Shown here piece after piece: positions 16,739 through 24,933 of a stretch of DNA of 53,601 nt (position 1 is its first letter; every line of letters starts with the position of its first letter). The stretch lies in NCBI RefSeq assembly GCF_900129775.1, contig NZ_FQWV01000012.1, positions 1 to 53,601 of the forward strand, read 5' to 3'. The position numbers and the translations under genes are program-made. Under the pieces are notes generated by a model. That model was not told where the DNA came from, did no database searches, and saw only the letters and a program-made list of their open reading frames with translations. The stretch is from Halobaculum gomorrense. Lineage in GTDB: Archaea; Halobacteriota; Halobacteria; Halobacteriales; Haloferacaceae.

Positions 16739-17461
16739 ATGCCAGATTACCCGATTCCGAAGCGGACTACCGATGAGCAACTTCTCAAGGTTGTTCAAGG
16801 ATACTATAGTACCGGGGGACACAACAATCCGGTTTCAAGCACGGAGGTCGACGACATTATTGGTACGTCCGATGTTACTGGGAGGCAGACTTCGTTCCTC
16901 GAGGAGATAGGAATCGTTGGAAAGGATGGACGACAGCGAATGCTAACCGATTCTGGGAGCGATATCGGCGAGGCCCTTATGGGCAACAATGAGGATTTAG
17001 CCCGAGAGAAGTTCCGAACCCTCCTCAACGATTGGGAGTTCACCGAGAAGATAACCGGATTTGTGGAGATGGGTGACGAACCCACTGATGAGGCACTCAC
17101 CCAGTACATCAAATCGAACGCGTCTTCTGACGACGCTAGAGGAATAAGCGCACTTGTCGATCTACTCGTTTGGTCAGATATCCTTGAGAAAAACGACTCT
17201 GGGGATTACATTACTGCAAATGACCCAGTGACTGCATCAGATCCAGATCACGAGTCAGGTCAGACACCTAGTAATCCTCGACAGGGTGATCAAGACACCA
17301 AGAAGGATAGTAGTGCACAAGAGCAATCTCAATTCCAATCGAACGGATCTGACCAGTTTAACATCAGCTTTGAGTTCTCTGCCGATGATGATCCTCAGGA
17401 CATCGAGGAGACTATCACGGCAGCTCGCCGCGCGATTGAGTTGGATTTGAGTGATGACTGA
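16739..17461 (+). CDS. DUF5343-like protein (paralogue 1)
   Basis: 240 residues. The N-terminal two thirds are helical with a winged-helix look: EQLLKVVQGYYSTGGHNNPV, ITGFVEMGDEPTDEALTQYI and ALVDLLVWSDILEKN. A Gln/Ser/Asp-rich linker follows, then a C-terminal strand-helix unit (QFNISFEFSADDD, then a helix ETITAARRAIELDL). The layout resembles DUF5343 proteins; that match is tentative. A paralogue with the same layout lies convergently at 18437-19276. The gene overlaps the next one by 8 bp, so the two are co-translated. A TATA-like CTTATGT lies about 27 bases before the ATG. Confidence 0.65.
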   Translation: MPDYPIPKRTTDEQLLKVVQGYYSTGGHNNPVSSTEVDDIIGTSDVTGRQTSFLEEIGIVGKDGRQRMLTDSGSDIGEALMGNNEDLAREKFRTLLNDWEFTEKITGFVEMGDEPTDEALTQYIKSNASSDDARGISALVDLLVWSDILEKNDSGDYITANDPVTASDPDHESGQTPSNPRQGDQDTKKDSSAQEQSQFQSNGSDQFNISFEFSADDDPQDIEETITAARRAIELDLSDD

Positions 17462-18440
17462 TGAGGATGAATACTCGCTCTACGCGCGAGTTGTAAAACC
17501 AGATTTAGTTTTAGAGGCTGTTTTCGGGATTGCTGAGTCACCGGCACCGATGGATCCTGATAGCCTCCAGGAGTTCATCGACCGCGAAGAGCGATATACA
17601 GATGCAGTCATCCACCTCGCGAAGGAACTCAACATGGCTCGTGAAGCCCCTGCTGGGCTTGTTGTCGATCCTGAGATTGAGGACGAGATCAAAAGAGCGT
17701 CTCCGGATCAACGCTTTGTCATTCTCAATCGCTATGTCCAGCGGTACGAGCCGTTCACCACCTTCTCATCATTTATCAACAAGGGCTACTCTGCCGAGGC
17801 AGCTGCGCGGAAGGTAAATTCGCTCTATCAGATGAACATTGCAGACTCCAAGCTGAAATCACAGTTACTCAACCTTGGGGAGTATGCCGAGATCATCTCA
17901 GTTGGCGATGAGCCGCGCGTTACGGGCATTGGCGAAGACCCGCTGAGCGAGAAATACGTTGAGGACCTACTGACAGCGCTTCAGTCAGAAATGAGCGCGC
18001 GTCTATTCTTAGAAGACCGGCTTGGTGAGGACCTTGTGAGGTACCTCGACCATGGATCGTTCGAGGAACTTATCGCCGCACTACGCCTCTTCGAGGATGA
18101 ACCACGGAGTGCAATCGCAGCTGCTGGACGGGCCGTTGAGGATTTTCAACGTGACTTGGCTGCGGACTACGGAAGTGAGGACCGAGATTACCAGTCTGCC
18201 TCTGGGATTGGACAACTGACGATGCACCTGAACGGTGATGATCTAATGATGAAACGTCACCTCCATGGTGGTAACTACCTCGGCGGGATGCGCAATCCCA
18301 GCGGTGGACACGGTAAGGACACAGAGACATTGGAGCGCTGGGATGTCTCTTCAGAAGTCGCACTCGAGTATGTTCTGGCGGCAACTCACTACATCCGGAG
18401 CCAGTATCGCTACACTACGGAGCTCAAGCAGATTCTCTAA
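17454..18440 (+). CDS. Abi_C-like (abortive-infection C-terminal) protein
   Basis: 328 residues from ATG 17454. The N-terminal part is helical (VLEAVFGIAESPAPMDPDSL, VILNRYVQRYEPFTTFSSFI). The C-terminal part contains GGMRNPSGGHGKDTETLERW and then SEVALEYVLAATHYIRSQY. The R-N-x-x-G-x-H-G-K-D pattern followed by a long helix is what Abi_C/HEPN-like C-terminal domains show, where the conserved Arg/His serve RNA cleavage. It is coupled to the upstream DUF5343-like gene, and its end overlaps that of the convergent paralogue by 4 bp. Likely the toxic effector of the module. The family call is moderate. Confidence 0.55.
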   Translation: MTDEDEYSLYARVVKPDLVLEAVFGIAESPAPMDPDSLQEFIDREERYTDAVIHLAKELNMAREAPAGLVVDPEIEDEIKRASPDQRFVILNRYVQRYEPFTTFSSFINKGYSAEAAARKVNSLYQMNIADSKLKSQLLNLGEYAEIISVGDEPRVTGIGEDPLSEKYVEDLLTALQSEMSARLFLEDRLGEDLVRYLDHGSFEELIAALRLFEDEPRSAIAAAGRAVEDFQRDLAADYGSEDRDYQSASGIGQLTMHLNGDDLMMKRHLHGGNYLGGMRNPSGGHGKDTETLERWDVSSEVALEYVLAATHYIRSQYRYTTELKQIL

Positions 18441-19276
18441 TCGAAGTCGTCAAGCCCGATCTGCCCTTCGTCTTCCTCAGATTCCGAATCGCGTTTTGGA
18501 TCTGTTTCACTTAGGCTATCAGAGACTGCCCTCATTGTCTGTTCAATAGCTTCTTCAGAATCGCCTGTAGCGATCTCCACGTTGATGTTTACTGAATAGT
18601 CGATAGAACGCTCAATACCCCGAGATGGACTGGCTTGAGGCTTATTGAGCTGATCTACTTCTGGACTGGGTTGTTCAGTCTCATCAGGTTGATCTGATTT
18701 CCCATTTGTACCTTGGTCTATGCTAGAATTCTGATGAGAGGTGTCTGTGTGGTCCTCGATTTCGTCCTCACTTCTAGCAGAGAATGCTTCGCCGTTTTTG
18801 TACAGGATCTGTGCGTCAATTAGGAGATCAACAAATGCGTGGGTAGACGAGGCACTCTTATTTTCAGTCTCTGTCAGCGTTTCTACTTGCTCAATAAGTT
18901 CTTCCTCAGAAGGGTTCTTGATCGCTGCAAAATCTACTATGTCCTGCGTGACAGAGAAGTCGAATAATCCGTTGACGATCGCTTTCGCAGGGTTCGATTG
19001 GTCGCTTCTAATCGCTTCCGCGTAAGCGATGCCTTGGTCTGTCAATTGTTTTGACTGCCCATCTTCGGTCAGCACATCGACTGCCAAGAGGAACTTGTTA
19101 TTCCGGGAAACGATAGAGGAGTCGATACCCAGTTTTCTAGCAGCATCACCGTTTGAGCATGCTTCGTCGGCAGCTCCGGCTGAATACCATGCGAAGACAA
19201 TCTGCTCAAGTGATTCAAGAGAGACTTTTTCGGGTAAGGGTTCGGGCATAACATGTCTACCAAACTCAAAGGACAT
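18437..19276 (-). CDS. DUF5343-like protein (paralogue 2), convergent
   Basis: 279 residues from ATG 19276. A TATA box (TATTTAAA, 19299-19306) sits about 27 bases upstream, right for a leaderless message starting at this ATG. An inner ATG at 19249 (MPEPLPEKVS) aligns better with paralogue 1. Domain order is the same: N-terminal helical/winged region (SLESLEQIVFAWYSAGAADE, KQLTDQGIAYAEAIR), STHAFVDLLIDAQIL, a polar linker, and the strand-helix end (IDYSVNINVEIATGDSEEAI). The opposite orientation gives independent control, possibly as sensor or antitoxin to the other strand's operon. Confidence 0.65.
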   Translation of the reverse strand: MSFEFGRHVMPEPLPEKVSLESLEQIVFAWYSAGAADEACSNGDAARKLGIDSSIVSRNNKFLLAVDVLTEDGQSKQLTDQGIAYAEAIRSDQSNPAKAIVNGLFDFSVTQDIVDFAAIKNPSEEELIEQVETLTETENKSASSTHAFVDLLIDAQILYKNGEAFSARSEDEIEDHTDTSHQNSSIDQGTNGKSDQPDETEQPSPEVDQLNKPQASPSRGIERSIDYSVNINVEIATGDSEEAIEQTMRAVSDSLSETDPKRDSESEEDEGQIGLDDFD

Positions 19277-19298
19277 ACAATTATCTAATTTTAGTTAG

Positions 19299-19306
19299 TA
19301 TTTAAA
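19299..19306 (-). promoter_or_regulatory. TATA box of paralogue 2
   Basis: TTTAAATA on the minus strand, centred about 27 bases before ATG 19276, inside an AT-rich stretch. This is the standard spacing for a leaderless haloarchaeal transcript. Confidence 0.6.
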
Positions 19307-19445
19307 CGTCTTATATCGGGGGACGTAGGAGTGTAGTTCAGGAGGGGGCTGTTAGAGGTGTTCTCCTACTCAGCAGTCCTGTGACAATTTCGTTTCGCAG
19401 ACCCCCTGCCTTCTTGACGATTCGGTTGCGGCTAGGCGGTATCGA

Positions 19446-19759
19446 ATGAGCCAGGCCACGCTCGGGGCCACGCCCTACCGCAATTCGGACCTCTTCTCGG
19501 GATACTATCTCGACGAGCGCGTCGACGATCTCGACGCCTGGGACTGCGACCAGGAAGCCCAAGCCGCCCTCGAGGAACTCCAACATCTGTGGGAACTGGA
19601 AGGCGAACTCGTCGCCTCCTACAAAGAGGACGAGCTGCTCGACTCGTGGATCGACGAAGTGCTGGACGTCCTCGGGTTCGGATCCCTCTCGTAGACCACC
19701 CTCCCGGACAGCGAGGGGTAGAACGGCCGGCTGTTGTTCGAACCTGACGAGGTACAGTA
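19446..19759 (+). pseudogene. Eco57I-type restriction-modification gene, N-terminal remnant
   Basis: Begins MSQATLGATPYRNSDLFSGY, continues YLDERVDDLDAWDCDQEAQA and DELLDSWIDEVLDVLGFGSL, then hits TAG at 19692. The same frame continues TTLPDSEG-stop-NGRLLFEPDEVQ. As I recall, this matches the start of very large haloarchaeal Eco57I-like restriction/methylase proteins (over 1,000 residues). Two in-frame stops and loss of everything after about 105 residues make it dead. It ends within 22 bases of the distal CRISPR repeat, suggesting that a recombination joined the two. Confidence 0.7.
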
Positions 19760-19780
19760 GGTCACGTTCGTCTCCTATAA

Positions 19781-22036
19781 GCTTCAACCCCTCATAGGTA
19801 CATCTGGAACTCCTTCCCGCCTGAGATATGCAGGCACGGCGAGTCGCTTCAACCCCTCATAGGTACATCTGGAACCGAATCAGGCGTGTCGGATAACGAG
19901 TTCGTGAGGCTTCAACCCCTCATAGGTACATCTGGAACACGCACTACGCCGGCCGGGTGACGGTCGACCTCGATGGGCTTCAACCCCTCATAGGTACATC
20001 TGGAACGACACCGACCCCGACGACATGGCTACCGACGAGGAGCTTCAACCCCTCATAGGTACATCTGGAACAACTCGCACATCGGAATTGCTGTTGATGG
20101 TGGTGATGCTTCAACCCCTCATAGGTACATCTGGAACTCGCTTGAGAGCGCCGAGGCCAACGCCACGACCAACAGCTTCAACCCCTCATAGGTACATCTG
20201 GAACCGAGTTGATCCCGTTCTGGAGTGCCTCCGAGGAGTTGCTTCAACCCCTCATAGGTACATCTGGAACTAGGCACTCAATTGACTGTTCTGGGTAAAA
20301 CGGTGTGCTTCAACCCCTCATAGGTACATCTGGAACACCGGCGGGATGCGGTCCTCGCGTAATAGTGAGTCGCTTCAACCCCTCATAGGTACATCTGGAA
20401 CACGTCTTGCGTTATCTGGATGTCCTCATAGGTCCAGCTTCAACCCCTCATAGGTACATCTGGAACGCGCTGTTGCAAGAGGCGTTGCAGCACGCGGAGA
20501 CGCTTCAACCCCTCATAGGTACATCTGGAACTTTCCTCAACAGTTACCGTATCGCCGCCGATCCCGTGCTTCAACCCCTCATAGGTACATCTGGAACAGC
20601 GTCGTGGACCGAACGAACCGCCGCACCCGGCGCTTCAACCCCTCATAGGTACATCTGGAACCGCGTTCGCGGTCGCACGCCGATGTCGAGTCCCGCTTCA
20701 ACCCCTCATAGGTACATCTGGAACCAACCCAAATTCGCCTTGGGCGACTGGCGATGGCTCGCTTCAACCCCTCATAGGTACATCTGGAACTCGCCTTCGC
20801 CCCCGAGCACGATCACGATCCGGTCGCTTCAACCCCTCATAGGTACATCTGGAACACCGACGGCGAGGGGACCACGACGACGGTGGACGGGCTTCAACCC
20901 CTCATAGGTACATTTGGAACACTCCTCGTTCTGCTGCTCCTGGATCGTCAGCCGGTTGCTTCAACCCCTCATAGGTACATCTGGAACGTCGTGCAGGCCA
21001 AGCGGGGCAACACGGACGGGGTGCTTCAACCCCTCATAGGTACATCTGGAACCCCGCCGTTATTCTGTGCCTCTACCGTCGCCCGTTCGCTTCAACCCCT
21101 CATAGGTACATCTGGAACCGTGCGTGCGCTGCTCGAAGAGCGCACGCAGGAGAGCTTCAACCCCTCATAGGTACATCTGGAACAGCGTCGACGACAGCTA
21201 TCACATCGCCGGCAATCTGCTTCAACCCCTCATAGGTACATCTGGAACTCGTGGGGATAGCGCGCTCGCTTCTTCATCAGGACGGCTTCAACCCCTCATA
21301 GGTACATCTGGAACGCGTGTAGCGCGCGCATGGTGTGGATGGGTTATTAGCTTCAACCCCTCATAGGTACATCTGGAACGTACAAGCCCGGCGGAGCCGC
21401 AGCCGACAAGACCGTGCTTCAACCCCTCATAGGTACATCTGGAACTCGTGGGGATAGCGCGCTCGCTTCTTCATCAGGACGGCTTCAACCCCTCATAGGT
21501 ACATCTGGAACGCGTGTAGCGCGCGCATGGTGTGGATGGGTTATTAGCTTCAACCCCTCATAGGTACATCTGGAACGTACAAGCCCGGCGGAGCCGCAGC
21601 CGACAAGACCGTGCTTCAACCCCTCATAGGTACATCTGGAACACCACTGGACCGGAGGTCTGGAGACACTCCTACGAATGCTTCAACCCCTCATAGGTAC
21701 ATCTGGAACCCATCATGGAGGCGTCGATCCCGGCGTTTGACTACGCTTCAACCCCTCATAGGTACATCTGGAACGGTCGTGCAGGCCAAGCGGGGCAACA
21801 CGGACGGGGTGCTTCAACCCCTCATAGGTACATCTGGAACGCGCCCAGTTTTCCCCGGCATACAAACATGAAATGAGCTTCAACCCCTCATAGGTACATC
21901 TGGAACTCGTTATCCACGAAACGGTAGGGCATCTCGATGGGGCTTCAACCCCTCATAGGTACATCTGGAACTTCGCGTTCTCACCCGTGGCGTCGACGAG
22001 TGCGCTGCTTCAACCCCTCATAGGTACATCTGGAAC
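19781..22036 (-). CRISPR. CRISPR array 1 (35 repeats, 34 spacers)
   Basis: Thirty-five 30-bp repeats, on the plus strand GCTTCAACCCCTCATAGGTA followed by CATCTGGAAC; one (20891) has CATTTGGAAC. The transcribed strand is minus: the repeat there ends GGGGTTGAAGC, giving the usual 8-nt 5' handle, and a leader homologous to that of array 2 lies at 22037-22138. Spacers are about 34-37 nt. A three-spacer block is duplicated in tandem (21249-21445 and 21446-21642), and one spacer occurs twice with a 1-nt length difference (20988-21022, 21775-21810). Unusually, the distal repeat is perfect, so the old end was probably cut off. The repeat differs from array 2 by one base. Confidence 0.98.
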
Positions 22037-22138
22037 CATCCGGTATCTCACGGACACAGCCCTCCTATAGCCCCATCTCACACAAGTGTTTCCGTCGACC
22101 CGTAATTCCCCGCTATCCCCCGGGGGGTCGACGGAACT
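22037..22138 (-). promoter_or_regulatory. Leader of CRISPR array 1
   Basis: The 102 bases between the cas2 stop and the first repeat. Read on the minus strand they match the array 2 leader over most of their length, including CCCCCCGGGGGATAGC, GGGAATT and ACACTTGT. An 11-bp perfect inverted repeat, TCCGTCGACCC/GGGTCGACGGA (22091-22101 and 22125-22135), can form a hairpin or bind a protein. The leader is the expected site of promoter activity and spacer integration. Confidence 0.8.
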
Positions 22139-22399
22139 TCACGTGAACCGACTCCCTGGTTCGTCTGCATTACCGAACGTAGTGTACTCGACAGCTGCCG
22201 CCTGCTCCGCTTCAAATACAACAACAGAGTCGTCGGGTTCCAGCTCCGTCTCGATCTCATTTTTCAAGCCAGTCAACTGTCCCTTGGTCAGTTCACCGAC
22301 GAACACAGAATACTGGAGATGCTCAAGCTGCCGTCGGAGCAACTTCCGGTAGATCCGAGTCCGCTCAGCTGGGACGTCGTAAATAACGATGACGAACAT
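22139..22399 (-). CDS. cas2: Cas2
   Basis: 86 residues from ATG 22399 (MFVIVIYDVPAERTRIYRKL). The start overlaps the cas1 stop (TGATG). Asp8 in VIYDVP is the conserved acidic residue of the ferredoxin-like Cas2 fold; the middle reads LEHLQYSVFVGELTKGQLTG. Cas2 dimers bridge Cas1 dimers in the spacer integration complex. It ends GSRFT-stop, and leader 1 begins at once, so the array may be read through from the adaptation operon. Length is normal for the family. Confidence 0.97.
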   Translation of the reverse strand: MFVIVIYDVPAERTRIYRKLLRRQLEHLQYSVFVGELTKGQLTGLKNEIETELEPDDSVVVFEAEQAAAVEYTTFGNADEPGSRFT

Positions 22400-23394
22400 C
22401 ACCACCACCGCTCGGTCGGCCGGTACGGCTCCCCAGTTAACACGTGCTTTTTGAGACTGTACACGTCCGTCTGGACTAACGTCTTGTAGCTCACTTTCCG
22501 TTTCAACCGTGGATGCTCGACCGTTTCATCGAGCGTTTGCTCAAACTCCTCAAGCACTGTCTTGCGTCCAGATTCCGTGAGGAGACACCCATCAAGCTCG
22601 GATTCGAACTCATCAACGCCCAGCTGCTGTCGGTTGATTACACGGAATGCAACGCGGTCGGCGAGGATCGGTTTGAAAATGTCCGCGATATCGAGGGAAA
22701 GTGTGTAGCGGCGCTCACCGGGTTCGTGAACGTAGCCAATAGTCGGATCGAGCGCAGTCTTTCTGATCGCAGACACGCATGTGGCATACACCATCCCGTT
22801 CAAGAACGAAATAAGCGCGTTCGCCTCGTTTGTCGGCGGGTTGTACTCCCGTCGCGTCAGTTCGAACGGATCGCGAAGGATTTCATCGAAACACCGGTAG
22901 TATACTTTCCGGGCTGTGGCTTCCGTCCCACGGAGTTCCTGAATGTCGTCGATTTCAGCGACCTGCTCTTTCAGATCTGCGAGTCGATCGACAGCTCCCC
23001 CGAACGATCCTTGTCGACCGTCGTAGTACCGAACGTTGACCCGCATATTGTGGATACTCGCCGAGATGATATCTCGAGCAATCGGCATCCGTCGGGCATG
23101 ATCATCGTATGCCAATACTTGTTCGACGACAGTGTTACCCGAGGTTTGCGAGCGCTTGGGAAGGTAGGACCCGTTATAATAGTCGTTCCATCCGAATACA
23201 TGGATAGGAACACCGTGGTCGTTGAGCAATCCTAATGCACGCGTATTGAATTCGATTTGGCCGTGCAGATATAGCGTATCGATGCTCTCAACTGGGAGGT
23301 GCTTCTTGCCTCCATCCAGCAAATCAATTCGGAGCGTATCCTCGTGCCGCTCTAATCGGCCGTCCGCGAAGATGTGGTGGTTCGGTTTCGTCAT
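22399..23394 (-). CDS. cas1: Cas1 integrase, type I-B
   Basis: 331 residues. The metal-binding triad is present: Glu158 in LRGTEATARKVYY, His223 in GYVHEPGERR, and Asp235/Asp238 in LSLDIADIFKP. The N-terminal beta domain includes LPVESIDTLYLHGQIEFNTR. Cas1 with Cas2 cuts and joins new spacers at the leader end of the arrays. It is spaced four bases from cas4 and overlaps cas2, the standard adaptation order cas4-cas1-cas2. It appears full length and intact. Confidence 0.98.
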   Translation of the reverse strand: MTKPNHHIFADGRLERHEDTLRIDLLDGGKKHLPVESIDTLYLHGQIEFNTRALGLLNDHGVPIHVFGWNDYYNGSYLPKRSQTSGNTVVEQVLAYDDHARRMPIARDIISASIHNMRVNVRYYDGRQGSFGGAVDRLADLKEQVAEIDDIQELRGTEATARKVYYRCFDEILRDPFELTRREYNPPTNEANALISFLNGMVYATCVSAIRKTALDPTIGYVHEPGERRYTLSLDIADIFKPILADRVAFRVINRQQLGVDEFESELDGCLLTESGRKTVLEEFEQTLDETVEHPRLKRKVSYKTLVQTDVYSLKKHVLTGEPYRPTERWW

Positions 23395-23398
23395 CGTC

Positions 23399-23941
23399 TC
23401 ACACCCAGCAGAGATCCTGGTACAGACAGGCGTCGCAGTACGGTTTCTTTTCTAGTGCCGGCGGGGAATCCTGCTCGACGGTCTCGATGATTCCCAGAAT
23501 TGTGGCCTCAACTTCCTCACGGCCCTCTGCGTCGAGCTCGACTTGTTCGCGCTTTCGCTCTCGTGGGTACGCGAGGACTCCGTCACGTTCGATATCGAGT
23601 ACTTCCTCAAGATACCACAGGTAGTAGAGCAGTTGCATTCGCGCCGGTTTCTCGAGTGCAGATGAGACCTTGACCTCCATCACGTCACCCGAGTCAAGTA
23701 AATCGAGTTGGAGCCGATCGTTAATTTGGTAGGAGCGGCGGCGCCCCTCGTAGCTCGTCTCATCAACGTGTGTTCCTCGCTGGATATTCGTCGCCTCTCG
23801 GTCGATATCGACGCCGCGAGACATGAACCAGAGCTCGCGTCGGCAGACGTGATAATACTGAACCATCAGCCCAGTAATCCGATTCTCCGGTTCTCGATGT
23901 GGATCGCGTTCGTCCGCGATATATTCTGGTATAGATGACAT
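23399..23941 (-). CDS. cas4: Cas4 nuclease
   Basis: 180 residues from ATG 23941 (MSSIPEYIADERDPHREPEN); upstream in-frame codons to 24001 do not look conserved. RecB-like nuclease motifs: an Asp in LQLDLLDSGD and the E-V-K of VMEVKVSSALEKP, then the helix ARMQLLYYLWYLEE. The iron-sulphur cysteines are in YYHVCRRELWF and C-terminal YCDACLYQDLCWV. Cas4 trims pre-spacers next to the PAM. It is first in the minus-strand adaptation operon, whose promoter should lie in the divergent region after 23942. Confidence 0.95.
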   Translation of the reverse strand: MSSIPEYIADERDPHREPENRITGLMVQYYHVCRRELWFMSRGVDIDREATNIQRGTHVDETSYEGRRRSYQINDRLQLDLLDSGDVMEVKVSSALEKPARMQLLYYLWYLEEVLDIERDGVLAYPRERKREQVELDAEGREEVEATILGIIETVEQDSPPALEKKPYCDACLYQDLCWV

Positions 23942-24120
23942 GATTCGGGTAACCATTTGTTCCCGGCTAGAAATAATTACGCACCGTACAATCGAGTTCA
24001 AAACGCAACCCGATATCTTAGCAGATTTCTAATTTCACTCTACAGCAAACATTCATGTAGTGGCCAGAACTGGTTCGATATTGAAGTGATCCTCAAAAAA
24101 CCACCAACTCGGGTCACATC
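23942..24120. promoter_or_regulatory. Divergent cas promoter region
   Basis: The 179 bases between cas4 (minus) and cas6 (plus) are AT-rich compared with the surroundings (for example TAGCAGATTTCTAATTTCAC). Both cas operons must start here. I did not find a single clear TATA box for either direction or an obvious palindrome. Confidence 0.55.
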
Positions 24121-24933
24121 ATGCGCCTGTTAATCCGACTGGAGGCACAGGCGGACGCCGCCTATCAGTCAGCGTACCACCACAAGCTTCGTGGGCGGAT
24201 TTGGCGAGGACTCGATGGAACAGAGTTCGATGGCTTACACGACGCAGACCATCCGATCGGCTTGTGTTTCTCGAACGTCTTTCCGTGGGGTCCGATCGAG
24301 GAAGGCGACGAGCGCACAGTCCTCGTGTCGGCAACTGACCGTGACCTCTTAGGGGCCGTTGCTGAGGGGATAGTCAACGATCGGGAATTTAATGTCGGTG
24401 AGATGCCGTTCTGGGTGACAGAGGTCACCACAGTCACACCTGACGTTGGCGAGCCTGGCACTCGGGGAACGATCGAATCCGGCACAGGGCTACTCGTGCG
24501 AATCCCTCCGTGGAAGACTGACGAGTACGGCATCGACCACGATGGGAATGAGTCCGTTTTCTGGCGCCCGGAGCACTCGATGAAGCCGCTTAAGACCCAA
24601 TTAGAGAACAACCTCGATAAGAAACATGGTCTGCTCTGTCCAGACCACCTCCCTAGTCCAAGCGAACGGGAGGGCGATCTCTTTGAGGATCTTGAGTTGA
24701 TCAAGACGTTTTCCATCCCAGTTGAGGTGACACAGGGGGTTGAGCGAACGATGGTCCTGTCGAAGTGGCGCTTCGGCTATCGCGTGCGCGATGAGCACCA
24801 TCGGCGTCACCTCAATCTCGCACTCGACGCTGGCCTCGGTGAACGGAACGCGCTTGGACTCGGGTTCGTGAACATCGTGAATGGGTCGAAAGAACGGCCC
24901 GGCGTGACCGCTGGATCTGTGGAGGGGCGATAA
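24121..24933 (+). CDS. cas6: Cas6 crRNA-processing endoribonuclease
   Basis: 270 residues. N-terminal MRLLIRLEAQADAAYQSAYH, then LHD (His40), and SNVFPWG match the Cas6 pattern. The C-terminus carries the glycine-rich loop GLGERNALGLGFVN that grips the repeat RNA. Cas6 cuts the pre-crRNA within each repeat, leaving an 8-nt handle (here expected GTTGAAGC). It is first in the interference operon, with the next start overlapping its stop (TAATG). Confidence 0.95.
   Translation: MRLLIRLEAQADAAYQSAYHHKLRGRIWRGLDGTEFDGLHDADHPIGLCFSNVFPWGPIEEGDERTVLVSATDRDLLGAVAEGIVNDREFNVGEMPFWVTEVTTVTPDVGEPGTRGTIESGTGLLVRIPPWKTDEYGIDHDGNESVFWRPEHSMKPLKTQLENNLDKKHGLLCPDHLPSPSEREGDLFEDLELIKTFSIPVEVTQGVERTMVLSKWRFGYRVRDEHHRRHLNLALDAGLGERNALGLGFVNIVNGSKERPGVTAGSVEGR

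Noticed and set aside
19781-22036. Long open frames across array 1 with repeated LQPLIGTSGT and STPHRYIWN peptides
   Set aside because: They are translations of the CRISPR repeats, whose 30-bp length keeps a frame open; not proteins.
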